Source: Tetrapyrgos nigripes
Taxonomy: Eukaryota > Basidiomycota > Agaricomycetes > Agaricales > Campanellaceae
Reading direction: 5' to 3'
DNA length: 64,000 nt
Assembly: GCA_013368315.1 (NCBI GenBank)
Contig: JAACJM010000293.1
Span: 1-64,000 of the forward strand
The stretch's first letter is position 1. Each line of letters starts with the position of its first letter. Shown one piece after another: positions 49,967 through 61,730 of this stretch. A model generated the notes under the pieces. It was not told the origin of the DNA. It saw only the letters and a program-made list of their open reading frames with translations, and did no database searches. The translations under genes were made by a program, and so were the position numbers.

Positions 49967-51920
49967 AAACGGGCGGTACATATCACCATCACATAGGACA
50001 AATGAAATCATTCTGCCCATTTAGAGTCGCGGTGTACAGGAAGCAGGAAGAGATGTTCCTTTCTGCAATCTACACAACAGCACTGGCAGAATCATCATTG
50101 TTCGAAAACCCTTATTGATTCCAACCAGGACTTTTCAAGGAAAGGTATGAAATGAAGGATACGGCCCCAGCTTCGTGTCCTGAAAAAGTCAAGGGAGCCG
50201 GAGCGCTGCTACTAGCATTATCGGAATATGACGCAGAGGTTTCAATGAGTTCTGAGAAGACTGTTATCCTGACAGCGAAATAGTAAGTAGATGTGGGGCT
50301 CTGATTACTTAGGTTACGCACAGAGTCCAAACCCAACTTCACGACTGAATCACTCTTCGGTTCACGCCCCACGAATCGTATGCCGGGGGATCATCGGGCA
50401 TCTTTGTAGACACACACTCCAGGCTAGGAAATGGTAATGAACCTAAGACGAGGTAAGCATACAAACGTTTGGCAGTATTCTAAAGCCAACTTACCTAGCT
50501 TGTCAGACAAAATCCTCGTCCTGACAAACGTCTCAACAGCAATTCCACGATCCAAATCGCTCTTCACATCCAAGAACTGAGCTTGAAGTTTCTTGATACC
50601 AAGGGTTTGTTCACGAGAAAGCGAAGTGAGGAGAGCACCCTTCTTCTTTTTGCTGTCATGCCAAACCTGAACAAAATCACACGTATGCTTCATGACACTC
50701 TCCATCTTCAACAAAAGGAGTCTGAGATCCTCCGTCTCGGAGCCTACTTTAATGCAACTCCGGAGCTTGTCCAAATGACGAAGCATGGCGCACATTTCTT
50801 CAAGTAAGGAATAAATTTCTTTGTTGAGCTGGGATATGCCTTTCAGAACGTGGTGTACTGCCCGGAAGGAGCCTACGATTCCTTTTACGATAGGATGGAT
50901 CTATGCATAGATGAATGAGCGCTTGAGCATATGAGAGAAAGCTGGTGTCTATTCACTTCACTAGCGATATCCGCGGCCATCGAGAATGGTTCGAAGAGAG
51001 GTTCCAGCTTCTCGACAGCACAAAGAATGCCACCGACTGGGACAGTGGTGAGGGTGCTGGCTATGTGTAAATGATCATGGAGATTGGGTGATGACACGGG
51101 GACCTGTGATTAAGCAGTCAGTGATTTACTTGAATAGCCAGAATGCTCAAGAATCAGAGAACAGAGACTGACGATAATGTGTAGAGTGACGCAACCAAGG
51201 GTCGTCTTAAAGTCACAAGCCAAAATTGATTCATGGGCTGGGGAAGTCGGGGATTCGTCATCGGAAGGATGTACATAACGGAAGTTGGACAAATCGCTGG
51301 GATTCAGAATCCTGTTCTCGTACTCCTGCCAGTTCATCCCGAGACGCCTTGTTCCAGGACAACTCCTGGAAGAAGTGTATATTTCGATGGAATACGTGTT
51401 CGCGTTGTCGATACAGCTGCACGTCATTGAGTCGGGAGGGTGGGGGATTCTGAGAACAATATACCGAACTTACAATTTCCATCCAGTAGATCCCCCAGAC
51501 GAGTGCTTAGCAAACGAAGTTTTGTAGCTGTGCGATTTCCAGCCATTCTTGAGGAGACGGAGGTGAGTGTACGCGTCGACCGGGCGTGGTTGGTGCCAGA
51601 TACAGTCTATGATGGTGGTCAAAAGTGGACCGGAAACGCAACAGGTCAATATACACCTGTAACTTGTACCGAGGCGACATCGATACTGTTCAGGAACATG
51701 TCAGAGTGAAGTTGGGATACAAGGAAAGAGAGCATCGAGTTCTATCTAGGGCTTTGAGGACTATACTGAATCTAAAGGCTCCAGGGAGCCTGGTAAGCAT
51801 GCTGTTTACACCTGTCCGCAGTTCGAGGTGGAGAAGACCGTCGACGTATGACATCTTCTGAGCTCGCTAGAAGCTTGTGTTCTGACTCGATCAATGAATG
51901 AATTTGGGGTAATACTTGGG
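49967..51920. repeat. tandem duplication, copy 2
   Basis: Second copy of the 47030-48958 segment in the same orientation. Confidence 0.9.
50339..51854 (-). CDS. unrecognised gene with NLR-adaptor-like helical domain, copy 2
   Basis: Paralogue of the gene at 47376-48889 with identical splice sites and the same stop context (MPDDPPAYDSWG, stop at 50341-50339). Exon 1 from the ATG at 51854 reads LTRLPGAFRFSIVLKAL and CSLSLYPNFTLTCS and then hits TGA. If that TGA were TGG with one base restored, it would run into NSIDVASVQVT in the downstream frame; copy 1 shares this. In the middle exon three substitutions between copies are all synonymous in the frame used here (KNGWKSHSYKTSFAKHSS). The same bases would put a stop into the alternative frame, which fixes the reading frame. 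In the helical exon most differences are non-synonymous (for example SFVKED versus SCIKVG). Either recent relaxed decay or diversification could explain this. Confidence 0.45.
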
Positions 51921-52294
51921 GTGATAGGGAAGGCATCAGGGTGGTAGGTGTACAGTACAAAGTTGCCGCGAAGGGCCCAGGGTAACCGCTGCCAGACCAG
52001 TCTTCTTCTCCGTTTCTCGAAAGACGTAGCAAAGTTGTCTAGACTGCAAGAAGATGTATACTGTATATGGTATAAGATAGATGCGGATGCAAGGATGAAA
52101 TGATGCGCAATAAAAAGTACACTGGCTGCAGTACAGTACATAGATATATTTACAACAGAGGACCAGGCTGGATACCAATACCAAGTACAAGTCTAAAAAA
52201 TAACAGAGCACCGAGATAGTAGAACAATGAGCAAAGGGAAAGAAAAAAAAGAGACACGAGGATACAGTGAGAGAAGCGAAGTAGTGGATAATAC
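51921..52294. other. 3' spacer before adenylate cyclase
   Basis: About 0.37 kb between the duplicated block and the adenylate cyclase stop. AT-rich and A-rich (AAAGAAAAAAAAGAG near 52240) on the plus strand, so it probably holds the 3' UTR of the minus-strand gene. No gene seen. Confidence 0.4.
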
Positions 52295-55200
52295 TCAAGG
52301 GGGAATGTCCTTTGGTACGTCCTTTGGTTTCAGCATCTTGCTAGCGTCCGCCAAAAGTTCTAATATTGTCCCCAACGTCCGTTCATCCAAACCTTCTTGC
52401 TTTTTCAATGCCGACAAAAAGGAATCCCTTACGGCCATCTCTGCCAGCTTCGCAACCGCATTATCAAGCCTCGCGCTCAATGAATCGAGCACGAGGTAGA
52501 GTTCCTTCTCTGAGGACTGATCGTTGAGAGCCGGGAGTAGCAAGTTGGAATCTCCATACATATAGAGTGGAGCTTCCTCCTCTGCAGGAATGTTTTCACC
52601 GTTGGCAGATTGGATACTTGCCTTGCGTTCAGAGTTCTCCAAAAAGATACGTGAACTCGCAAGTGCTTCCAAACGAAGACATACAAGACCCAGTTCCCGG
52701 ATTTGAGGGATGCTGAATTTTACGGTGGAATCTTCTGGCTTAGCCACATGCACTTCCATTGAATGCCGAGCCGCCAATTGCGTGGGATAGATAGCAGTGA
52801 CCATCTCGGGATGCTCAAGACCTTTGAGCTTCAACTCTCCGACAGGGTGCGGGGATACGCCAATTTGACGAATACCCTCGATGGCTTCCTGCGGCTGAAA
52901 GTCTGAGTAGGAGGTCTGAGGGCCATCGAAAAATTTCGCGTTTATCTCCTGCATTACAGCAGCACTGCACATGATTTGACCTCCTGCAGCACTACCGTTA
53001 ATACGGGCGGCACGATTGACCATGGGTCCAAAGTAATCCATCCGGTGATTAACTGGGTCACGCTCACAGAGAGGTGACCCACAGTGAATGCCCATGCGAA
53101 CTGAAATCCCTCGAGCGACGACAGTGCCGTTACCATCGTGAATGTCCCTCCCATCCTCGCACTCGACGATCTCCAGAGGCCAGTCTTCATTCAGAAGATC
53201 TGATTGCACACTCAAGCACCACCATACCGCTGCCAGTGTCGTTGGGAATGCGCACATGAAGGCATCACCTTCAGTCTTCACCTCATAACCGCCACAAAAT
53301 CGCAACAGCCTGCGAAGTAAACTGTTATGTAAGCGCCATGCGGTATTCATGCCTCGATTGACCTCCCACAAGTGCGTCGAGTTACGAATGTCTGTGAATA
53401 CGAGTGCAAGGTGACCAACAGGCGCAGGCACTTCTTCACGAAGTCGTCGGATGGATCGGTCTGCAATGTCATCTTTCTGGAGCCGGGGCAGCTTGAAGAT
53501 TGGGGTGTCTGCTAATGAACCTTGCTGTGAACGCATCTCCTCGGTACGGAACAGGTCTGCTACCGAGATGACCATGATCATGCAAGTCCCATCTGCGCCG
53601 TAGCTCAGCGCAAAGTCTCGCAACTTCTGCGCTGCAATCATGGGGTCGGCTTTCTCCCTCCTGGCGATGTCAACAGCGGCTTGATAGGAAATAAAATCCC
53701 AAAGCCCCCGATTGCCCACAATGACGAATTCGTCTGCTTCTGTAAGCTTCCACTCAATGACATCTGGTCGAGCATTGATGACATATGGAAGGTGAAAGAA
53801 CCCGAAGGAGCGTGACACATCCACTTCGTCGTTGACGAGCCCCGTCGGTGAGATCCAGCCTTCAGCAGCTCTTATACGGCTCGTCTCCACTCTGTCGTAT
53901 GGGTCATGTTTCACGGATACACAATGGGCTTGGCCGGACCTCGAGATGACTGCTAGTGAATTGCCAGCATTGGCGACAAACATCGTCTTCTCTCGAAAAT
54001 ACAACACCACCCCCGATGCACCTCCCCGAGCCACTAAAGCTTCATTGTTCTCGATACCAGAGCCACTAGCATGAGATTGTTTCCGACCAGTGAACAGGGC
54101 GTCATGAAGGTTCTGATTGATCTTCAGGAATGATCGTCTAAGAGCGCCGATCACCCCATCTTCTGGTTTCAGCGATTCTAGCTGATTTCGGAAGACTTCA
54201 GTGTACTTGTCGTGGAGGAACTTGGAGAGCCGATTCCCGCTGACGCCAGGATGCATCGCTTTAAGAAAACGAGACCGTCCAAACATGGCGAAAACGGCTT
54301 GACGGCCTCGACTATTGTGATCAGTAAATTCGGAAACGAGATCGATCATGTTGAGATAGTCGTTTTTGCCCAGTGTGTCTGAAATTCCATAGGCCATGTC
54401 CATCACGGTGGACTCGGAAGTTCGGACCCTACGGTCCTCGGCCTCGTCAGGAATGCCAATGGCTTTTATTCCGGTCGTCAGAATCGTGACGTCCATGAGA
54501 CCCAGTACCCTCAACTGGGGGAGTTCGGTGAAGCCAGCCAGTTCTATGTTGTCCTGCTTGGTCTGACCGTCTTCGGATGTAGAGGCACGACCATGCCGAG
54601 GGTTCTTAGCCATATTAGGGTCGCGTTTGATCTGCAGCAACTTGTTCCCTGAAAGGTTGAGATATTTCAGGTTCTTGTTGAAGTTCCTATCATTGATAGA
54701 GAGTCAGTATAAATAAAACGAGCATTTTACACAAGGCTCGTGCTACTCACCAATTCCAGTCATAGCTCCAATTGTTGATGTTGTACTTGAGACTATTGCT
54801 GCCAACGTCCAGGACTGAAAGACGCACAACTTTCCCCAATTCCTGCGGCAGCGTTTGCAATCTGTTCCCATTGATATACAGCGTCGACAAATGCTGAAGC
54901 CTTGGTAGATTCTCCGTAGGAATACTCGTCAACTTGTTCCCACTGAGATACAGTTCCTCGAGTTTACTGAAACTTTTGAAAAAACGAGGAGGGCAGCTCG
55001 GTTATCTCATTGAAGGAGAGGTTCAAAACCCTGAGCTCCCGGAAAATCATGAAATGGGCGACGGCTTCATCACTATACTGGTTCTCCGCGAGATACAACT
55101 TCTCCAGGGAATATGCGAGAGGAGGCTGTTGGAGGGTGCCATTAAGCATGGAGGTAGCCGATCCTTTTCGTTCCATATACGGATAAGAAGAGTCGCCGTT

Positions 55201-58200
55201 GGGTATGGGTTGAGGTAAAGGTGAAGTTTTATGGAACCATTCTGGAATCTCCCAAGGGGACGACAGCAGATTCGACGTAGCGTTTATTTTCATCAACGAC
55301 GCACAATTCCACAACGTTGCTGGTAGATCCACCAAGCTGTTATTGTGTATATCCAATACCTCCAGCTTCTGAAGCCGACCAATGGTAGGTGGAAGAGTCT
55401 CCAGGTTGTTGTATGAACAAGAAAGAAGCTCAAGCCATGAGAGGTTGCCGATGGATTCGGGAAGGAATTTAAAGGAATTATGATCAAGTTTTAATGTTCG
55501 CAATGCTGATAGCTCCGCGATAGCAACATCGTCCAATGTGGAGAGTCGGGCATGAGAGATATCGAGGGATTGGAGGTTGTAAGGAGCTTGGCCGATAGGT
55601 CCTGGTACCAGCGACACCTTGGTAAGCTCGTTGTGGGACGCGTCTATGCTGGAGAGATTGGGACCAAGAGACAGCGGTAGATCATGGATTTTATTGTGAT
55701 CTGCACTCAGCTTCTCCAATCTCGGGAGCATGGTAACAGCACTCAGATCCAATATATTGTTCCTCCTACAATCCAACTGTCGAAGATTGACCAAATTGGA
55801 ACACTGGTCCGGTAGCGCTGAGACCATGTTCCCAACCATGACGAGAAGATCGAGATTCTTCAACTGACCAATCTCTTCAGGTAAGTCTGTGATCATGTTG
55901 AACGAGATGTCGAGGTCATGAAGATTTTCCATCTGGCAGACAATAGTGGGAAATTCTTTAAACTTGTTGTTGGATATGTTTAAGGAGACGAGTGAACGTA
56001 ATCGCGGAAAATACCAGGGAAGCTTTTCCATGCGATTATTCTGAGCAAGAAGGGTTTTGAGACCAGATATCTGGTCCAGGTAGGCCTCTTCCAAATCAGC
56101 TATCCGGTTGCATGATATATCGAGGCGGTTCAAGGTAGCGCAGGCACGAACACTACGAGGAACTTTCTTCATAGCCATATGCGAAAGAACGAGGTCACTG
56201 AGTGTTGAGCAGATTTGGATGAAGTCTAGGGGGATGTCGAGCATAGGGTTTCGGGAAAGATGGAGGGATATAATTTGGTCGGCATGTTGGTGGAGAACGG
56301 GAGGTATGGTACGTAGGCCTCGTCCAGTGAGGTTGACATATTCAAAACTGTCGATATCTAGAGGTTTTTCCTGTGTAGAATGTGAGGATGGTTCAGGCCA
56401 GATGAGAGCATGACATACCGTTGGCCCAAGCAATTGACTCTTGTAGACAAACTTCAGTAAGAATGACAAACCCTCCTGACCTAGTAATTCCATGCCATCC
56501 GCTAAATCATAACCTGCCATCTCCAGTCTTCTCCGTACAATGTCAGCTGGTCTCTCAGTCGGTCCCAATAACCGTTCTAGACGAGCGATGTCAGTCATTC
56601 AGTTTTGCTAAATATTAAAAAAATACATACCTCGGCCGTTTTCTTTGAGATACAGCCTATGCGCTATGTTGTCCTCGTTGGCAAGTAGTTTTTGGTTCAG
56701 CTTTGGCATCAACGCTTCGACCGTGACCTGAAACCCACAATACACTACATGGTAGGTATTGTTTGCTCGATAGATCCTGAGCGTATACGTCTTGCTTGTC
56801 GGCAACTTTGAAGAAGAGATGGAGCCTTTGGTTGACGTCACGTCTCGATCTGACCTATCCCTTCTCCGAGAACTCTTCCCAATACTACTAGCGTTGGTCA
56901 TCCTATCGACAGACACCGTCGACTTTGAGCCATAAAGCAAACTCATCCCATCTACACCATTCTTGGAGTACACACTGACTTCTCTATGACCGGGTGGAGT
57001 AACAGGTCGAACAGGATCATTTGTCGACCCATTGACCTTTCCATTCACCGGAGCTGGTGTATCTGGAGGAACTCCGCTATCATCATCGCTCGAATACGCG
57101 GTGGCCTCGTCATGATTCTCGCCCCCTTCCACAACACCCCAACTCTCTGGTGGCGCCCATGCGGCATCTTCGCTATTCCGTGCTTTGCCGTTGTCGTTGA
57201 GCAACCCCACACTGATTGGAGGGTGGGGCAGCTCAGGAACTATTGTCTTTGGGGATATTTTCCGTTCTGTTGACCCGTTGGGTCGAAGAGAAGATGACCG
57301 TGGTGGCGGTATGGTGGTCGGGGTAAAAGGGTCTTTGAAATCGGTAGGTAGTATGGGAGCGAGGGTACCATAGGATGTATTGCTGTGGTTGGATAGGGAA
57401 CGAGTATGGGACGATGAATCCATTCCGCTTATCGGTGATATGCTGCCATTGGCACCCGTAGTCCAGATATTACGGTCGACAATTCCGTCCATCTGGTCAA
57501 GATTGGTGTCCAGCTTCATTACGGTGCTGTCCTCATCTGGGGACTGGGAGACGCTGGTTGTGCCATTCCGCGAATCTTTCTTTTTCTTTGGAGTTTTCTT
57601 GGTGTCCTTTAATTCTCTGAGCAGAGAAGGATGAGGGGAGAAGCGGGTTTCAATGGAAGGAAAGATTTGTAGTCGGGTAATGGAGGAGGTATAGGTAAAA
57701 GGGAAGGGTGTTCTGCATCGTCGGAGTCGGGACGAAGATGGCTCTTTGACCGTTTCTTTGAGATGCTGAACATGGAGGATTTTGGAATCAAGTTGAGAGA
57801 GGATTTCGCCTTCCGGATCTCTCGTTTTGGCGACGTATCCGGTGAAAGAAGCGGGTCATCGGGCACAGGATGAGGGACCATATTAAAGTGTGTTTCGTCG
57901 CTGTATATGCTATGGGATTCGGAAGACCGGCTTGAATAATTGACAAGGGTAGTTTGACTTCCTTGTCGTAGATACGTGAGACTAGCTTGGCTTCCTTGCC
58001 GGAGAGATGAAAGGGACAGCTTTTGAGCAAATGTACGAGGGCCTTTGGGTGGAGGTGAAGGAGGAGTAGTTGACGAAGACTGAAATGGAGCTTAACGGAT
58101 AGCCTAGGACTAAAAGAACGGAGTACAGACCTCCCAAGGAGTTACATTGCGATCCTTGTCTCTATAGTCGGTCGCTACGTTGATTTCTGGAATAGTGGCC

Positions 58201-58259
58201 CTCCCTTGTGCGTCGACGACATCGTCTAGTTGCAACTGAAGCGACTCGCGCGGGGGCAT
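52295..58259 (-). CDS. adenylate cyclase (class III, fungal Cyr1/Uac1 type), two apparent frame breaks
   Basis: Ras-responsive adenylate cyclase making cAMP for PKA. Start MPPRESLQLQLDDVVDAQG at 58259. Domain order on the protein: Ser/Pro-rich regulatory N-terminus; Ras-association domain (TYTLRIYRANNTYHVVYCGF, 56.63-56.81 kb); about 20 leucine-rich repeats (54.7-56.4 kb); a PP2C-like domain (GISDTLGKNDYLNMIDLVSE onward, 53.5-54.4 kb); the catalytic domain with LVFTDIRNSTHLWE and YEVKTEGDAFMCAF (metal Asp residues) and FGPMVNRAARI; and a C-terminal helical tail ending at 52295. Two places need a frame change. At 54979-54984 a run of six A (plus strand) should be five for ELPSSFFKSFSKLEE to continue. 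Near 57640 one base seems missing between DYKSFLPLKPAS and SLLRELKDTKK. Everything else splices cleanly, so assembly errors are as likely as real damage. Confidence 0.88.
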
Positions 58260-59897
58260 GATGGGCTCGCCAGGACGATAGAGCGAGACAGAGCTATTCT
58301 AGCTCCTACAGGAATAAGGAGAGAAGTTCAGTCCAAATTCGGTTTGCGAATGTAACCGAAAACAGTTTCAAGTCGGTCACGCTTCTTCTTGTCCGTTTGA
58401 CACTTGTCACCTATCCCAGATATACCTTGTCACCCCCTCGGTGGCACTTTTCGCACTTATATCTGTCTCCAGCCGCTTCCTCATCATCAACTAGGGCTAC
58501 TTGACATCTTTCAACTTCCCAGGCCGCCACACTCCTGTCTCATATAAACGTTGGTCGAGAGCCCTCCACAGGGTCTCCAATCTCTCTTCTGTGATTGTCC
58601 GACTCGGACATCAACCTCATCTTAGGCTAATGACCACCACCAAACCTAAACACTCAACACATTTACAGCCGTAACCTGTCTGACTGCAGTATTATAAGAT
58701 GGCTTGACTGGATCCACTAATCCACTAATTCATCACGCATCATCCCTATACTTACGTCTTGGGAGAATAGGTTCCAGGACTACAAATTGTGTTCGTTAGC
58801 AAATCCACGAATACAACATACGACGTATGCTAGTCAACAACCGCAGGAAAGCGCTACATAGCTTATCCCGTTTTCAAAGGTGGCGACGCTAATACATCCC
58901 GTTCCATCGCGGACCATCACGGAAGGTTTATCAGTGTGCTAATCCCGACACCGTTACTTGCCAGTATCCCTCACCCGGAATTTCCAGTGAAGCTCTGCTT
59001 CGAGTTCCTGTCGTTCGTTTGGCGGGAATGCCAAAGGCTAGCATGTAGCCACAAGAATTCTCTTGAAAACTCGACTTCCCGCAGCCTCTCGTCCCCTAGC
59101 GGCGGGAGACTCGTCAACGCAAACGACATTGCTTCCGGTTGAATAAAATCCGGTCACTCTCCTTGTACCTGGTCTGTCGGGGAATGCCCGAGGCTGTCAG
59201 CATGTAGCCATAATAATTCTGCTGGCTCAATATCGTTTCCACGACTTCCCGCCCCCTCTCGTCGTCTAGCGGCGGGCGGGAGACCTGTGCTGCTTAGAGT
59301 ACTTCCTCAACTTGATAACAAGATGATAGATCCGCCCGAAAAGCCCTCTGCAAAAATTTCGCGAACATCATCATGGAAGTTTCTTTTCCCGCCGCTGGCA
59401 AAGAGTACCTCGTAGATGCATCCAACATTGACCAAACCTCAGAGCCCTCAACCCAAATCTTTGCTCATGCTGGAGAATATACTCATCCTCTTTGTTCGGA
59501 ATATTCTACAGTCAACTTGACCAGAATACACAGTTTTCTTCTGACAAATTGGAGGACCAAGCGCGGTCGGTAACTTGACCAGTGCCTTAAAGTTATTCCA
59601 TTGTAAACGATCCCTCTACGCATACGCCCTGGCAAAAATTCTCCTTCAAGGTCCGTCCGGGCACCTGCGCACATACGCTCAAAAATGGGAAGCGAAATTG
59701 ACGGTTGGTAAAATGGAAGCGAATATAGAGCTAGTATGCATCGACGATGCTGACAATTTTCGCTATCATTTTTCTTGGCTGTGGCACATAAAAGAGACGT
59801 TCAAAATATTTCCAAGAAGTTGTGTCCGCATCGTCTTTCATAGACTCACTGCTCTCAAAACCTTCTGCTAGCACATCATTTCTTCCAGTTGATCATC
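58260..59897. other. 1.6-kb divergent intergenic region
   Basis: Promoters of adenylate cyclase (-) and the aminotransferase (+). It contains the imperfect direct repeat described separately, and several short plus-strand ORFs (59373-59573, 59575-59871) with no recognisable product or splice structure. A TATAAA-like ATATAAACG lies near 58541. Confidence 0.4.
59022..59283. repeat. imperfect direct repeat, ~100 bp
   Basis: 59022-59116 and 59177-59283 share GGGAATGCC..GGCT..CAGCATGTAGCCA, AATTCT, ACTTCCCGC..CCTCTCGTC and TAGCGGCGGG. Identity is moderate with gaps. Each copy ends in a GC-rich TAGCGGCGGG block. Function unknown. Confidence 0.7.
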
Positions 59898-61544
59898 ATG
59901 TCCATCGCATCCCTGACCACGTCAGAGAAGCCTGAACCTACAAGCTCTCGAGAAATTCTCCCCGATGAAGTGTACGAGCAGCTCCTCTCCCAGACTTCCA
60001 GAGCTCGTAAATCCGCTCCTAGTAAGTAATACCTCCTTCCTCTGACTTGACCACCGCATTAACATCAGTGTATGTTGCGTCCAGTCCGCCACCTCCTCCA
60101 CCTCGAATCCTGTCCCAACATGCTCTCAATGCTAGCCGGCAAACCCAACCCCGAAGTCTTCCCCTACGTTTCCCTCTCCATGACCGTCCGGTCACCCAAT
60201 CCCGCAATCGACTCCTCTCTCAACGAAATCGTCATCAAAGACGAAGATCTCTCAGTTGCTTTGCAATATGGTATAACCTCTGGTGTACCGGAATTGGTAA
60301 AGTGGCTTACGGAGTTTACTTGTCGTATTCATGGGTGTCAGGATGATGAGGGGTGGAGAGTTAGTATGGGCGCAGGAAGTCAGGATTTGTTGTACAAGGC
60401 GTTTTCAGCGTTGGTCGACCCTGGGGATGCGATTTTTGTGGAGAGTCCTACTTATCCGTGAGTTTGGATTCTATCCTGGTCTGAGTTTTATTGCAAAGCC
60501 TCTGACTATATGATATTTTGAACAGTGGCATCATCCCTCTCGTCCACTCTCTCAAATGCAATATAATCCAGATTCCTAGTGACGCCGAAGGCCTCAACCC
60601 TTCATCTATGGCCTCCATGTTAGAAAACTGGCCCGAAGACAAACCACTCCCGAAGGTCCTGTATACCGTCCCGGTACATAAACCTCATCCCTTGCTTGTG
60701 ATCTACTATTGACTCCTAACCATGTGTATGTAGTTCGGCTCCAACCCGACAGGCACAACCACCACTCTCGCTAGACGGCTAGAAATCTTACGCCTTGCAC
60801 GCAAGTACAACTTCTTCATCATGGAAGACGATCCGTATTTCCATATTTATTATGGTGACTTTCCCCGACCTTCTTCGTATTTCGCACTTGAAAGGAAGAT
60901 TGATGGGCCACTGGGGAGAGTGCTGAGATTTGATAGTTTCAGCAAGGTCTTGGCTGGAGGACTTCGATTGGGATGGGTTACAGGACCAGAGAGACTGATT
61001 AAAGCTATCGACCTGCATGTGAGTTGAGGCTTCCCAGTCCTAACGAGCCCGACCATTGACTCAAAAGTGTTTGTTATAATAGAACGCAACCTCAATAATG
61101 TGCCCCTCCGTCATCTCCCAAATGATGGTCTACAAACTCCTCCAAAACTGGGGAATCGAAGGCTTCCTCACGCACGCTACCCATTGCGCAGATTTCTACC
61201 GTCAAAAACGCGACATATTCGAAAAGTACTCTCAAAAACATCTGACAGGTTTGGCGGAATGGATTACACCGAACGCGTCGATGTTTGTGTGGATGAAGCT
61301 GAGATTGCCAGAATCGGCTAGTGCAAAGACCGTCAAGACCGTCACAGAGGGAGAAGGAGGTGATTCTGCGGCTTTTTTGGAGCATAAGGCTTTGGAAGGA
61401 GGTGTTTTGTTGCTCCCTGGGGAATGTTGTTATATTGATGGGAAGAAGGGATGTCAGGTACGGTTGTCGTTCAGTGTGTTGAGTGAAGAGGAGGTAGATG
61501 AGGCTCTTGGACGGTTGGCGAAGATGCTGAGGTCAAAAGATTAG
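59898..61544 (+). CDS. PLP aminotransferase, aromatic/kynurenine/2-aminoadipate type
   Basis: Fold-type I PLP aminotransferase of the Aro8/kynurenine aminotransferase group, moving amino groups from aromatic amino acids or 2-aminoadipate to 2-oxoglutarate. Start MSIASLTTSEKPEPTSS at 59898. Body: MLSMLAGKPNPEVFPYVSLS, ALQYGITSGVPELVKWL, VSMGAGSQDLLYKAFSALVD (cofactor loop), FVESPTYPGIIPLVHSLKC. Then YTVPFGSNPTGTTTTLARR, FIMEDDPYFHIYYG (Asp that contacts the pyridine N), and DSFSKVLAGGLRLGWVTGP with the Schiff-base lysine in SFSK. The C-terminal domain contains MLLPGECCYIDG-like VLLLPGECCYIDG and RLSFSVLSEEEVDEAL. Four introns (near 60022, 60459, 60675 and 61019-61082) give about 470 residues ending at 61544. 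Substrate cannot be settled from sequence. Confidence 0.9.
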
Positions 61545-61730
61545 ATTACAGCTGGGACTCGTACAAAGAATAGACTCTAAAGTAGATGTACTCTGTGATG
61601 AGGTTTATATAGAACGGACTTCGTGCAACTCGCCAGGATAGAAGGCAGCTGTTCACGTGGTCGCAATGCGTCTTGTCCCTCACCGCGACTTCTAGCTAAG
61701 GCAAAATACAGCTCTCTTGACCCACAACAA

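Noticed and set aside
59373..59871. Two consecutive plus-strand ORFs upstream of the aminotransferase
   Set aside because: No recognisable protein, no shared frame and no splice structure. They lie in a probable promoter region.
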